Assembly: GCA_002898275.1 (NCBI GenBank)
Contig: BEIQ01000003.1
Coordinates: forward strand, 124,001 to 188,000
Direction of reading: 5' to 3'
Source of the DNA: a bacterium HR40
GTDB taxonomy: Bacteria > Pseudomonadota > Alphaproteobacteria > Geminicoccales > Geminicoccaceae
DNA length: 64,000 nucleotides
Positions 47,698 through 56,617 of the stretch are shown here, in pieces. The position numbers and the translations under genes are program-made. How positions within the stretch are numbered: position 1 is the first letter of the stretch; each line of letters begins with the position of its first letter. The notes beneath the pieces were generated by a model. It was given only the letters and a program-made list of their open reading frames with translations, had not been told where the DNA came from and did not search any database.

Positions 47698-48603
47698 ATG
47701 CTGAACTGGGACCGCATACGCGTGTTCGTGGCGGTGGCCGAGGCCGGAAGCTTCACCCGCGCCGCCGAGCGCCTCGGCTCCAGCCAGTCGGCGGTGAGCC
47801 GACAGATCGGAGCCCTCGAGGAGGACCTCGGGGTGACCCTGTTCCACCGCCACGCCCGCGGTCTCGTGCTCACCGAACAAGGCGAGCTCCTCTACCACAC
47901 CGCACGCGAAATGGCGGAGAAACTGGCGCGGGCGGAAACCCTCATCACCGAAAGCCGCGATCGACCAGCTGGCCATTTGCGCGTCAACACTCCGGTGGGT
48001 GTGGGTACGGTGTGGTTGGCCTCGCATCTCGCCGAGTTCTGCGATCGCTATCCCGACATCTCGGTGAGCATCATCGTGAGCGACACCGACCTCGATCTCA
48101 CCATGCGCGAGGCCGACGTCGCCATCCGCCTGCACCGGCCGCGCCAGCCGGATCTCGTGCAACGCCGGCTGATGACGGTGCACACCCACATCTACGGCTC
48201 GAGGCCCTATCTCGAGCGCTACGGTATCCCGCAGACCGCCGACGACCTCGATCACCATCGGCTCATCGCCTATGGCGACGACTGGAACCTGCCCGTGCCG
48301 AGCCTCAACTGGATCCTCACCGCCGGCCGCGAGCCAGGGGACGATCGGCCGCCGCGCAAGGCACAGATCCGCATCAACAACGTCTACGGCATGTTGCGAG
48401 CGGCGGAACGCGGGGCGGGGCTCGCCTCCCTTCCGGACTATCTGGCGAGCACGAGCTTCCGCCTGCAGCAGGTCCTGCCCGAGCTCGAGGGACCGAGTTT
48501 CACCGCCTATTTCGTCTATCCGAGCGAGCTCAGGGCGAGCCGGCGAGTGGCGGTGTTCCGCGATTTCCTGCTCGAGAAGGTGGCCGAGCAACCGGTCTGG
48601 TAG
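47698..48603 (+). CDS. LysR-family transcriptional regulator
   Basis: A 301-residue regulator. The N-terminal helix-turn-helix (VFVAVAEAGSFTRAAERLGS then SQSAVSRQIGALEEDLG) binds DNA; the rest is the periplasmic-binding-like effector domain starting near HLRVNTPVGVGTVWLA. GGGGAAGGG precedes the ATG. It lies 61 bases after trxB in the same direction. Its target and inducer are unknown. Confidence 0.93.
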   Translation: MLNWDRIRVFVAVAEAGSFTRAAERLGSSQSAVSRQIGALEEDLGVTLFHRHARGLVLTEQGELLYHTAREMAEKLARAETLITESRDRPAGHLRVNTPVGVGTVWLASHLAEFCDRYPDISVSIIVSDTDLDLTMREADVAIRLHRPRQPDLVQRRLMTVHTHIYGSRPYLERYGIPQTADDLDHHRLIAYGDDWNLPVPSLNWILTAGREPGDDRPPRKAQIRINNVYGMLRAAERGAGLASLPDYLASTSFRLQQVLPELEGPSFTAYFVYPSELRASRRVAVFRDFLLEKVAEQPVW

Positions 48604-48692
48604 CTGCGACCCTCTGCCGCTGCCTTCCGGCCTCACCTATCGGTCAACACTCTGGCCGAAAGGGAGAGGTCGGACTATCTAGCCGGACAGGC

Positions 48693-48843
48693 GGGACGGA
48701 TTTCTGGGCCGTTTCGCCGACCGCCTCGATGGCGGTCGCCCCGGGCGCGACGCCCGGGGTGGGGAAGTCTTCGGTTTTCCCCGCTCCCAGACGTTTAGCC
48801 TCCCTGATCCACTTGGCCGGGTCCGCTGACCCGGCTTTTTTTT
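48693..48843 (+). ncRNA. Candidate structured RNA between LysR and PNPOx genes
   Basis: Three perfect or near-perfect hairpins stand in a row: 48719-48725/48731-48737 (7 pairs, loop TCGAT), 48739-48746/48752-48759 (8 pairs, loop GCGAC) and 48761-48766/48777-48782 (6 pairs). They are enclosed by the outer pairings CTGGG (48704-48708) with CCCAG (48786-48790) and GGGA (48693-48696) with TCCC (48801-48804), and followed by an intrinsic terminator. It does not show the signatures of SRP RNA, RNase P RNA or tmRNA. It could instead be the long 3' end of the LysR transcript. No clear promoter was found. Confidence 0.3.
48816..48843 (+). terminator. Strong intrinsic terminator
   Basis: A perfect 8-base stem GCCGGGTC/GACCCGGC (48816-48823 with 48828-48835), loop CGCT, then eight T residues. 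It ends rightward transcription after the LysR gene or the candidate RNA; the next gene is on the other strand and ends at 48858. Confidence 0.88.
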
Positions 48844-48857
48844 GCGCCCTCCGCTCC

Positions 48858-49511
48858 TCAGCCGAGGCGGAAGCTTCGCACATACTCCGGCGGCTCGAGC
48901 CCCGCCAGACCGCGCGGATCCGCTTCGGGCTCGCCCGTCACCATGCGCACCGGCAGCACTCCCGCCCAGATCGGCAGGGCGTAGTCCTCTTCCTCGTCCT
49001 TGGGCGGGCCGCTGCGGATCTTGGCGCTGGCCTCGCCGATCTCCATGCCCAGCACCGTCGTCGCCTTGAGCTCCTGCGGCCGGTCGGCGCGCAGCGTCGC
49101 GTAGCGGCCAGGGAAAAGCCGCTCGATGAACTGGCGCAGACGCTCCCGTTTTTCCTCGGGATCCGCGACCCGAAAGGCCCGCCCGAACAGCATGACCGAG
49201 CGGTAGTTCACCGAATGGTGGAAGCCCGAGCGGGCGAGGACGAAGCCATCGAGGATGGCGACCGTGAGACAGACCTCCTGTCCGTCTTGGTGGCGCAGCG
49301 CGCGACTGGCACTCGAGCCATGCCAGTAGACGCGATCGCCCTCCCGCCACTGCAAGGTCGGGGTGACCACCGGCCGACCATCGACCACCCAGCCGACGAA
49401 GGCCAACGGTTGGGCATCGAGGATGCCATGGATGGTCGCACGGTCGTAATGGCCCCGTTCGTGCAGACGGCGCAACCGGGTACGTTCGGTGGGAGGAACG
49501 ATCGGCTCCAT
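48858..49511 (-). CDS. Pyridoxamine 5'-phosphate oxidase-fold protein (FMN-binding)
   Basis: A 217-residue split-barrel protein resembling NimA-like and PNPOx-related flavin-binding proteins. The start RLHERGHYDRATIHGIL, the VTPTLQWREGDRVYWHGSSASRA barrel segment and the FHHSVNYRSVMLFG segment are typical. The reaction is unknown. ATG at 49511 is used; an ATG at 49607 would add 32 unrelated residues. Confidence 0.82.
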   Translation of the reverse strand: MEPIVPPTERTRLRRLHERGHYDRATIHGILDAQPLAFVGWVVDGRPVVTPTLQWREGDRVYWHGSSASRALRHQDGQEVCLTVAILDGFVLARSGFHHSVNYRSVMLFGRAFRVADPEEKRERLRQFIERLFPGRYATLRADRPQELKATTVLGMEIGEASAKIRSGPPKDEEEDYALPIWAGVLPVRMVTGEPEADPRGLAGLEPPEYVRSFRLG

Positions 49512-49610
49512 GGGGCGGCTTGCTCCGCTCGCGATGCAGCCGTCAGATGACCCGATTCCCGGGGCCGGGCAATGGGCCGCGGTGCGGCGAGCGGCCATCC
49601 GTGCCATCCC

Positions 49611-49958
49611 TCAGCTGCCGGCGCCCGCGCCGTCGCCGTAGCGGATCACCTGCACTCGCTCGAGGGTCACGAGGCCACTCGCCATCATCGGCTCCAGCAC
49701 CTCGAGGAAGCCGCGGATCCGTTCCTCGGCATCGACGATCTCGATCACCACCGGGAGATCCTCCGACAGCCTCAGGATCTTCGCCGTATGCAACCGGCTC
49801 GAGCGGCCGAAGCCCATGGGTCCGCGCAACACGGTGGCGCCGGCAAGGTGGTGGGCACGGGCAGCGAGGACGATGGCCTCGTAGAGCGGCCGTCCCTCGT
49901 AGCGGTCCGCTTCGCCGACGAAAACGCGGAGGAGGACGGCGTCGCGCGGCAGCTGCAC
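49611..49958 (-). CDS. DUF190 protein (PII-like fold)
   Basis: A 115-residue DUF190 protein; AVLLRVFVGEADRYEGRPLYE and GATVLRGPMGFG are the family landmarks, and the fold is ferredoxin-like as in PII proteins. These are commonly encoded next to CrcB fluoride channels, as here (10 bases apart), and may regulate them; that role is inference. It starts with GTG after AGAGGTG. Confidence 0.9.
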   Translation of the reverse strand: MQLPRDAVLLRVFVGEADRYEGRPLYEAIVLAARAHHLAGATVLRGPMGFGRSSRLHTAKILRLSEDLPVVIEIVDAEERIRGFLEVLEPMMASGLVTLERVQVIRYGDGAGAGS

Positions 49959-49968
49959 CTTTCACCTC

Positions 49969-50373
49969 TCACGGCAGACGGTTCAGGCCTTGGCCGAGCT
50001 GCCAGCCCAGCCAGACGGCGGCGAGACAGCCGATGACCGAGGCCAAGACGTTGAGGCTCGCGAGCCACCACTCCCCCTCCTGCAGCAGGACGAGGGTCTG
50101 CAGGCTGAAGGAGGAAAAGGTGGTGAAGCCACCGCACAGTCCCAGGGTCACGAACTGGCGGATCGACGGATCGACGAGCAGCCGGCCATCCGGACCGGTG
50201 ACCGCGACGAAGAGGCCGATGACCAACGAGCCCAGCACGTTGACGGCGAGGGTGCCAAAGGGAAAGGTCTCGCCGATCGCCCGTGCCACCACGCCCGAGA
50301 CGAGATAGCGCGCCATGCCGCCAAGGGCGCTGCCCAATCCGACCCAGAAATAGAGAGCCAGAGCCTGTGCCAC
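49969..50373 (-). CDS. crcB: Fluoride-specific ion channel CrcB/Fluc
   Basis: A 134-residue membrane protein with four helices that exports fluoride as a dual-topology dimer. GSALGGMARYLVSG, GTLAVNVLGSLVIGLF (the Asn-containing pore motif) and GLCGGFTTFSSFSLQTL (the phenylalanine/TFS box) are all present. It starts with GTG after CGGAGG. Only 30 bases separate it from gltB, so there is no room for a fluoride riboswitch directly upstream. Confidence 0.95.
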   Translation of the reverse strand: MAQALALYFWVGLGSALGGMARYLVSGVVARAIGETFPFGTLAVNVLGSLVIGLFVAVTGPDGRLLVDPSIRQFVTLGLCGGFTTFSSFSLQTLVLLQEGEWWLASLNVLASVIGCLAAVWLGWQLGQGLNRLP

Positions 50374-50403
50374 AGCGCGGCCTCCGAGCCGAGGCGGTGC
50401 CGC

Positions 50404-53400
50404 CTAGGCGCGCCGTTCCACGGCTTCCTCGCGCCGCGGCGCGACTTCGAGCTTGTCCAACATCTCCTTGGGCACGATCTGCCAGAACCGCGGGATTTCC
50501 TGCTCGAAGTCGAGCAGGATGCGCTCCGCCAGCACACTGCCCGTGTTGCGACGGTGCTCCTCGAGCAGCGAGCGCAACTGGTCGATGTAGAAATCGACCT
50601 CGGGACGATGGTAGACCACCATGTCGGTATTGATGTGCAGCGGGAGCAGTTCCTCGGGATCCCATACATAGGCCATGCCACCGCTCATACCCGCGGCGAA
50701 ATTGTCGCCCACCGGCCCGAGGATGACGACGATGCCGCCGGTCATGTACTCGCAGCCATTGTCGCCGCAGCCCTCGACCACGGCGATCGCACCCGAATTG
50801 CGCACGGCGAAGCGTTCGCCGGCACGGCCCGCGGCGAAGAGCTTGCCGGCGGTGGCACCATAGAGGCAGGTATTGCCGATGATCACGTTCTCGTGCGCCA
50901 CGAGGGGGCTCGAAACCAGGGGCCGGACCACGATGGTGCCGCCGGACAACCCTTTGCCCACATAGTCGTTGGCATCGCCGAGCACTTCCAGCTTGAGGCC
51001 TTGGACGGCGAAGGCTCCCAGCGACTGGCCGGCCGAACCGCGCAGCCGCACGGAGATGTGATCCGGCGGCAGGCGATCCATGCCAAAACGCCGGGTGATG
51101 TGCGAGGAAAGCCGGGTGCCCACCGCCCGGTGCACGTTTCGGACGTTGTATTGCAACTGCATCTTGGCACCTTCCTCGAGCGCCGGCCGAGCGTCGCGAA
51201 CCATCTGCGCATCGAGGGTGTCCGGCACTTCGTTGCGGCCGACCACGGCGCAGCGCTGGGGCAGCCCCCCCGAATCCACCTGCACCAGGATCGGGGTGAG
51301 ATCGAGGTCGTCGAGGTCAGGGCTGCCGCGGCTCACCTGCTTGAGCAGGTCGGTGCGGCCGATGGCCTCGTCCAGCGAGCGCAAGCCGAGGGAGGCCAGG
51401 ATCTCGCGCACTTCCTCGGCGAGGAAGCTCATGAGATTGACCACTTTTTCCGGGGTGCCACGGAACTTCGCCCGCAGGTCCTCGCGCTGGGTGCACACAC
51501 CGACCGGACAGGTGTTGCTGTGGCACTGCCGCACCATGATGCAGCCCATGGCGATGAGGGACAGTGTGCCGATGCCATACTCCTCGGCTCCGAGCAGGGC
51601 AGCGATGACGATGTCACGCCCGGTCTTGATGCCGCCGTCGGTACGCAGCACCACCCGGTGACGCAGCCGATTGAGGGTGAGCAGCTGGTGGGCCTCGGCG
51701 AGCCCGAGCTCCCACGGCGAGCCCGCGAACTTGATCGAGCTCAGCGGACTCGCCCCGGTGCCACCGACATGGCCGGAGATCAGGATGACGTCCGCCTTGG
51801 CCTTGGCGACACCGGCGGCGATGGTGCCGATGCCGGCTTCGGACACCAGCTTCACGCACACCTTGGCATCGGGATTGATCTGTTTGAGGTCGTAGATGAG
51901 CTGGGCGAGGTCCTCGATGGAATAGATGTCATGGTGAGGTGGTGGCGAGATCAGGGTGACACCGGGGGTGGAGTGGCGCAGGCGCGCGATTTCCACCGTC
52001 ACCTTGAAGCCTGGCAATTGCCCACCTTCGCCCGGCTTGGCGCCCTGCGCGATCTTGATCTCAAGCTCCTTGGCGGCGTTCAGATATTCCGCCGTCACGC
52101 CGAAGCGGCCCGACGCCACCTGCTTGATGGGCGAGTTGGGATTGTCGCCGTTGGGGCGCGGATGGTAGCGCTCTCGTCCTTCGCCACCCTCGCCGCAGTC
52201 GGATTTGGCGCCGATCCGGTTCATCGCGATGGTGAGGGTCTCGTGCGCCTCGGGCGAGAGGGCACCGAGCGACATGCCGGGCGTGACGAAGCGCTTCCGG
52301 ATCTCGGTGATGCTCTCCACCTCGTCGACCGGCACCGGTGGCAGTTTGTAGTCGAAGTCCAGCAGGTCGCGGATCGACACCGGTTCCTGGGCATAGACCA
52401 TCTCGGCGTAACGCTTGTAAGCCTGATAGGAATCGGTAGCGACCGCATGCTGCAGCTGGTGGATGATCCGCGCCTCCAGCGCGTGTCGCTCTCCGCCCCG
52501 GCGAAAGCGGTAGAAGCCGCCGACATCGATGGGGGGTTCCGCCTCGCCGAAGGCCTTGGCGTGTTGCATGCGCACCCGATTGGCGATGCCGGTGAGGCCA
52601 ATGCCGGAGATGCGCGTCGGCAGGCCGGGGAAATACTCGCGGCAGAGCGTGCGGGACAGGCCGATGGCCTCGAAATTGTAGCCGCCGCGGTACGAACTCA
52701 CGATGGAAATGCCCATCTTGGACATGATCTTGAGCAGACCCTGTTCGACCGCTTCGCGATAGCGGGCCATACAGGTCTCGAGATCGAGTCCGGGGAACAG
52801 ACCGCGGGCGTGACGATCGGCGATGGCGGCTTCGGCGAGATAGGCATGGACCGCCGTGGCGCCGACCCCGATCAGCACGGCATAGTAATGGACATCGAGG
52901 CACTCCCCGGAGCGCACGGTGATATAGCTGAAGCTCCTGAGCCCCACCCGGACGAGATGGCTGTGGACAGCGCCGACCGCGAGGATCATCGGGATCGGCA
53001 TCCGCGCCGGCCCCACGTGTTCGTCGGTGAGCACGAGGGATTCGGAGCCGCCGCGCACCGCTTCCTCGGCCTCGGCGCGCAGCCGCTCCAATGCCTCCTT
53101 CAGGCTCTCCGAGCCGTCGGCCGGGAAGGTGCAGTCGAGGATGCGCACCTTCGGGCCGAAATAGGTGAGCACCGCCTCGTATTCGCGGCTCGTCAGCACC
53201 GGGCTGTCGAGCTCGAGGATCGCCGTCTGGCTCGGATCCTCGTCACAGATGTTGCCGAGATTCCCGTAGCGCGTCTTGAGGCTCATCACCCGGTATTCGC
53301 GCAGCGGGTCGATGGGCGGATTGGTCACCTGGCTGAACTGCTGGCGGAAGAAATGGTGCAGACCACGATAGCGGCGGGAGAGAACGGCGAGCGGCGTGTC

Positions 53401-54933
53401 GTCGCCCATCGAGCCGACCGGCTCCTTGCCCTCCGTCACCATCGGCGCCAGCACGAGCTCGATGTCCTCGAGGCTGATGCCGTAGAGCGCCTGGCGTCGA
53501 CGGAGCTCGGCTCGCTCCAGACGCACCGGCACGAGCGGCCGACCCTCGACGAGCTTCTCGGCGCGGGTGATGTTCTCGACCCATTTGCCATAGGGCTTGA
53601 GGCCGGCGAGGAAATCCTTGAGCTCGCCGTCGCGGTAGAAGACGCCCGCCTCGAGGTCGACACCGATCATCTCGCCCGGGCCGACCCTGCCCTTTTCGAC
53701 GATGTCCATCTCGGGGAGCGGCACCATGCCCGTCTCCGAGCCGACGACCAACAGGCCGTCGCGGGTGCGCGAGTACCGCATCGGCCGCAGACCGTTGCGG
53801 TCCATGCCAGCGATCACCCAGCGGCTGTCGGTGGCGACCACCGCCGCCGGTCCGTCCCAAGGCTCCATGACGCAGTTGCAATAACTGAAGAGGTCCCGGT
53901 GCGCCTGGGGCATGGCCATCTTCTGCGACCAGGCGGGCGGGATGAGCAGCGTCTTGACCAGCGGGAGCAGACGCCCGGCTTGCGTCAAAAGCTCGAAGAC
54001 GGCATCGAGCGCCGCACTGTCCGAGCTACCGGGCTGGATGACCGGCTTCAAATCCTCGTTGTAGGGCTCGAAGACCGGCGCGTACATCCGCGTCTCGTGG
54101 CTCTTCATCCAATTGATGTTGCCACGCAGCGTGTTGATCTCGCCGTTGTGGGCGAGGACGCGGAACGGTTGAGCCAGCTTCCAAGATGGCCAGGTATTGG
54201 TCGAATAGCGCTGATGGAAGATCGCGTAGTTGGAGACGAACCGCTCGTCCGCCAGATCCGGGTAGAAATTATCGAGCTGCTCGGCGAGAAACAAGCCCTT
54301 GTACACGATGGACCGACAGCTGAGAGAGCAGATGTAGAAATCGGCAATGTTCTCCTTGAGAACCTGCTTCTCGATGCGCCGACGAATGACATAGAGGTCG
54401 CGTTCGAAACGGTCCTCGGGCACCCCGTCGGGGTTGCCGATGATGATCTGCTCGATCTCGGGGCGGGTGGCGGCCGCCTTCTCGCCGATCACCGAAGTGT
54501 CGACCGGCACCTGCCGCCAGCCGCGCACCGAATAGCCGAAGCGCAGCACCTCGCTCTCCACCAGCGTGCGGCAGATCTCCTGCTGATCGAGGCTGTTGCG
54601 CGGCAAGAACACCATGCCGATGGCGAGCCGCCCCTCCTCCCGCGGCCCCTTGATTTGATCGCGGAAGAAGTCCTGCGGGATCTGGAGATGGATGCCGGCG
54701 CCGTCCCCGCTCTTCCCGTCGGCATCCACCGCTCCGCGGTGCCACACCGCCTTGAGCGCCTGGATGGCCTTGAGCACCACCTCGCGCCGCGGCACCCCGT
54801 CGATCGCCACCACGCAGCCGACCCCGCAGGCGTCATGCTCGAAAGCGGGATCGTAGGCGCCGGCCGCGACCAAGCGTTCGACGTCGCGCTGGTAGCGCTC
54901 GACGAATTCGGCTGCGGTCTCGATGGTGCTCAT
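50404..54933 (-). CDS. gltB: Glutamate synthase (NADPH) large subunit
   Basis: A 1509-residue subunit that converts glutamine and 2-oxoglutarate into two glutamates. C36 in EHDACGVG becomes the N-terminal nucleophile once the propeptide is cut. The central domain, the FMN-binding synthase domain (PPPHHDIYSIEDLAQLIYDL, GHVGGTGASPLSS) and the 3Fe-4S cysteines in CHSNTCPVGVCTQ follow, then the beta-helix domain with GGDNG-type repeats. It lies 11 bases after gltD and works with glutamine synthetase, the target of GlnE. Confidence 0.97.
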   Translation of the reverse strand: MSTIETAAEFVERYQRDVERLVAAGAYDPAFEHDACGVGCVVAIDGVPRREVVLKAIQALKAVWHRGAVDADGKSGDGAGIHLQIPQDFFRDQIKGPREEGRLAIGMVFLPRNSLDQQEICRTLVESEVLRFGYSVRGWRQVPVDTSVIGEKAAATRPEIEQIIIGNPDGVPEDRFERDLYVIRRRIEKQVLKENIADFYICSLSCRSIVYKGLFLAEQLDNFYPDLADERFVSNYAIFHQRYSTNTWPSWKLAQPFRVLAHNGEINTLRGNINWMKSHETRMYAPVFEPYNEDLKPVIQPGSSDSAALDAVFELLTQAGRLLPLVKTLLIPPAWSQKMAMPQAHRDLFSYCNCVMEPWDGPAAVVATDSRWVIAGMDRNGLRPMRYSRTRDGLLVVGSETGMVPLPEMDIVEKGRVGPGEMIGVDLEAGVFYRDGELKDFLAGLKPYGKWVENITRAEKLVEGRPLVPVRLERAELRRRQALYGISLEDIELVLAPMVTEGKEPVGSMGDDTPLAVLSRRYRGLHHFFRQQFSQVTNPPIDPLREYRVMSLKTRYGNLGNICDEDPSQTAILELDSPVLTSREYEAVLTYFGPKVRILDCTFPADGSESLKEALERLRAEAEEAVRGGSESLVLTDEHVGPARMPIPMILAVGAVHSHLVRVGLRSFSYITVRSGECLDVHYYAVLIGVGATAVHAYLAEAAIADRHARGLFPGLDLETCMARYREAVEQGLLKIMSKMGISIVSSYRGGYNFEAIGLSRTLCREYFPGLPTRISGIGLTGIANRVRMQHAKAFGEAEPPIDVGGFYRFRRGGERHALEARIIHQLQHAVATDSYQAYKRYAEMVYAQEPVSIRDLLDFDYKLPPVPVDEVESITEIRKRFVTPGMSLGALSPEAHETLTIAMNRIGAKSDCGEGGEGRERYHPRPNGDNPNSPIKQVASGRFGVTAEYLNAAKELEIKIAQGAKPGEGGQLPGFKVTVEIARLRHSTPGVTLISPPPHHDIYSIEDLAQLIYDLKQINPDAKVCVKLVSEAGIGTIAAGVAKAKADVILISGHVGGTGASPLSSIKFAGSPWELGLAEAHQLLTLNRLRHRVVLRTDGGIKTGRDIVIAALLGAEEYGIGTLSLIAMGCIMVRQCHSNTCPVGVCTQREDLRAKFRGTPEKVVNLMSFLAEEVREILASLGLRSLDEAIGRTDLLKQVSRGSPDLDDLDLTPILVQVDSGGLPQRCAVVGRNEVPDTLDAQMVRDARPALEEGAKMQLQYNVRNVHRAVGTRLSSHITRRFGMDRLPPDHISVRLRGSAGQSLGAFAVQGLKLEVLGDANDYVGKGLSGGTIVVRPLVSSPLVAHENVIIGNTCLYGATAGKLFAAGRAGERFAVRNSGAIAVVEGCGDNGCEYMTGGIVVILGPVGDNFAAGMSGGMAYVWDPEELLPLHINTDMVVYHRPEVDFYIDQLRSLLEEHRRNTGSVLAERILLDFEQEIPRFWQIVPKEMLDKLEVAPRREEAVERRA

Positions 54934-54944
54934 GGCGGGCGTCC

Positions 54945-56402
54945 TCAGGAAGCCAAAGCGAAACGCGAGGGTGCGAGGCTGGCGCGAGCCTCGAGCCAGT
55001 CGTGGATGGCGGCGGCGGCATCCCGGCCGTCGCGGATCCCCCACACCACGAGCGAGGCCCCGCGCACGATGTCGCCGCCGGCAAACACCCCCTCGAGGCT
55101 GGTCATCATGCTGTTCCAGTCGATGCGCAACGTGCCCCAGCGGGTCAGCTGCAGCCCCGGCTCGTCGAACAGCGTCGCGAGGTCCTCGGGATCGAAGCCG
55201 AGCGCCTCGATGACGAGATCGGCCTCGAGTTCGAAGCGCGAACCGGGCACGGGCTCGGGACGCTGGCGGCCGGTCGCGTCGGGCGGCCCGAGACGCATGC
55301 GCACCGCCCGCACCCGTTCGACCCGACCGTCGCCCAAAAAGGCCTCGGGGGCCGAAAGCCAGACGAACTCGACCCCCTCCTCCTCGGCGTAGGCGACCTC
55401 CCGCCGGGAACCCGGCATGTTGGCGCGATCCCGACGATAGAGGCAGGTCACCGACTTCGCTCCTTGGCGGATGGCGGTTCGCACGCAGTCCATGGCGGTG
55501 TCGCCACCGCCCACCACCACCACATGCTTGCCGGCGGCATTGAGGGTGCCATCCTCGAACTCCGGCACCCGATCGCCAAAGCCCTTGCGGTTGCTCGCGG
55601 TCAGATAGGCCAAGGCGGGCACCACACCCCGCAGGCCTGCTCCGGGCAGCTGCAGCCGGCGGGCCTTGTAGACGCCGGTGGCGACGAACAAGGCGTCGTG
55701 GCGCTCGCGCAGTTCGGCGAAGCTCCGTTGCCCGCGCACGCCGATCTCGCACTCGAGGTGGAAGCGTACGCCGCTCTCCTCGAGCCAGTGCGCCCGCCGC
55801 ATCACCACCGACTTCTCGAGCTTGAAGCCGGGAATGCCGTAGACGAGAAGCCCGCCCACGCGATCGTAGCGGTCGTAGACGTCGACGCGGTAGCCGCGGC
55901 GGCGGAGCGCCTCGGCACAGGCGAGGCCGGCTGGACCGGCGCCGATGATGCCGACGGAGCGGTCTCGCTCGCGCTGCGGCCGGATCGGCTCGACCCACCC
56001 CTCGCGGAAGGCGTTCTCCGCGATGAAGCGCTCGATGGCGCCGATGGTCACCGTGCCGTGACCGGCCTGCTCGATGACGCAGTTGCCCTCGCACAACCGA
56101 TCCTGCGGGCAGATGCGACCGCAGACTTCGGGAAAAGTGTTGGTGGCAGAGGCGAGCTCCCAGGCCTCTCGCAGTCGGCCTTCAGCCGTCATGTAGAGCC
56201 AGTCGGGAATATTGTTGTGCAGCGGGCAATGCACCTGGCAAAAGGGCACGCCGCACTGCTCGCAGCGCGCCGCCTGTTCGGCCGCCCGGTCCGGCGCGAA
56301 TTCGAGATAGATCTCGCGGAAATCGCGCCGGCGCTCCTGCGGCGACCGCATGTCGGGCATGCGCCGGGGTACGCGGACGAATTGCATCATGCGACTGGCC
56401 AT
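54945..56402 (-). CDS. gltD: Glutamate synthase (NADPH) small subunit
   Basis: A 485-residue flavoprotein that passes electrons from NADPH to GltB. The N-terminal 4Fe-4S domain has CEQCGVPFCQVHC and CGRICPQDRLCEGNC; FAD is bound by VGIIGAGPAGLACAEALRRRG, and NADPH by HVVVVGGGDTAMDCVRTAIR. FAGGDIVRGASLVVWGIRDG closes the FAD site. It is the first gene of the gltDB unit; 215 bases of non-coding DNA lie upstream. Confidence 0.97.
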   Translation of the reverse strand: MASRMMQFVRVPRRMPDMRSPQERRRDFREIYLEFAPDRAAEQAARCEQCGVPFCQVHCPLHNNIPDWLYMTAEGRLREAWELASATNTFPEVCGRICPQDRLCEGNCVIEQAGHGTVTIGAIERFIAENAFREGWVEPIRPQRERDRSVGIIGAGPAGLACAEALRRRGYRVDVYDRYDRVGGLLVYGIPGFKLEKSVVMRRAHWLEESGVRFHLECEIGVRGQRSFAELRERHDALFVATGVYKARRLQLPGAGLRGVVPALAYLTASNRKGFGDRVPEFEDGTLNAAGKHVVVVGGGDTAMDCVRTAIRQGAKSVTCLYRRDRANMPGSRREVAYAEEEGVEFVWLSAPEAFLGDGRVERVRAVRMRLGPPDATGRQRPEPVPGSRFELEADLVIEALGFDPEDLATLFDEPGLQLTRWGTLRIDWNSMMTSLEGVFAGGDIVRGASLVVWGIRDGRDAAAAIHDWLEARASLAPSRFALAS

Positions 56403-56540
56403 GGGTCATCCCGAAAATTGCGGCACGCCGCTCCCATCGGCGACCAAAGCGTCGGGAACCCCGACTTAGCCCACGCGACCGGGTCCGTAAAGGGCGATCC
56501 GGAACAAATGTTGCAAATCGTGACAAGTTTCCCGCCCTGG

Positions 56541-56557
56541 CCGCGGCAATGCCGCGG
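56541..56557. repeat. Inverted repeat in the gltD upstream region
   Basis: CCGCGGC and GCCGCGG with a 3-base loop AAT form a perfect 7-base stem. It has no T run, so it is unlikely to be an intrinsic terminator. It may belong to the end of the NfeD-slipin-HhH transcript. Confidence 0.4.
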
Positions 56558-56580
56558 AGCTCCGCGGGAGATCGTCGCGA

Positions 56581-56603
56581 TTCGGAAGGATAATCCTTCC
56601 GAA
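56581..56603. promoter_or_regulatory. Perfect 23-base palindrome upstream of gltD
   Basis: TTCGGAAGGAT, one central base, ATCCTTCCGAA: an 11+1+11 perfect palindrome, 15 bases beyond the stop of the HhH gene and about 180 bases before gltD. It could be a dimeric regulator's operator or an RNA hairpin ending the upstream operon. It matches no regulator site known to me and has no T run. Confidence 0.45.
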
Positions 56604-56617
56604 ACGTGACTGTCTCG

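Noticed and set aside
48693-48843. 6S RNA, SRP RNA or RNase P RNA
   Set aside because: The diagnostic conserved blocks of SRP and RNase P RNA are missing, and 6S RNA needs one long rod with a central bubble rather than three separate hairpins.
49990-55392. An 1800-codon open frame antisense to gltB
   Set aside because: Same shadow effect; gltB is beyond doubt and the antisense product resembles no family.
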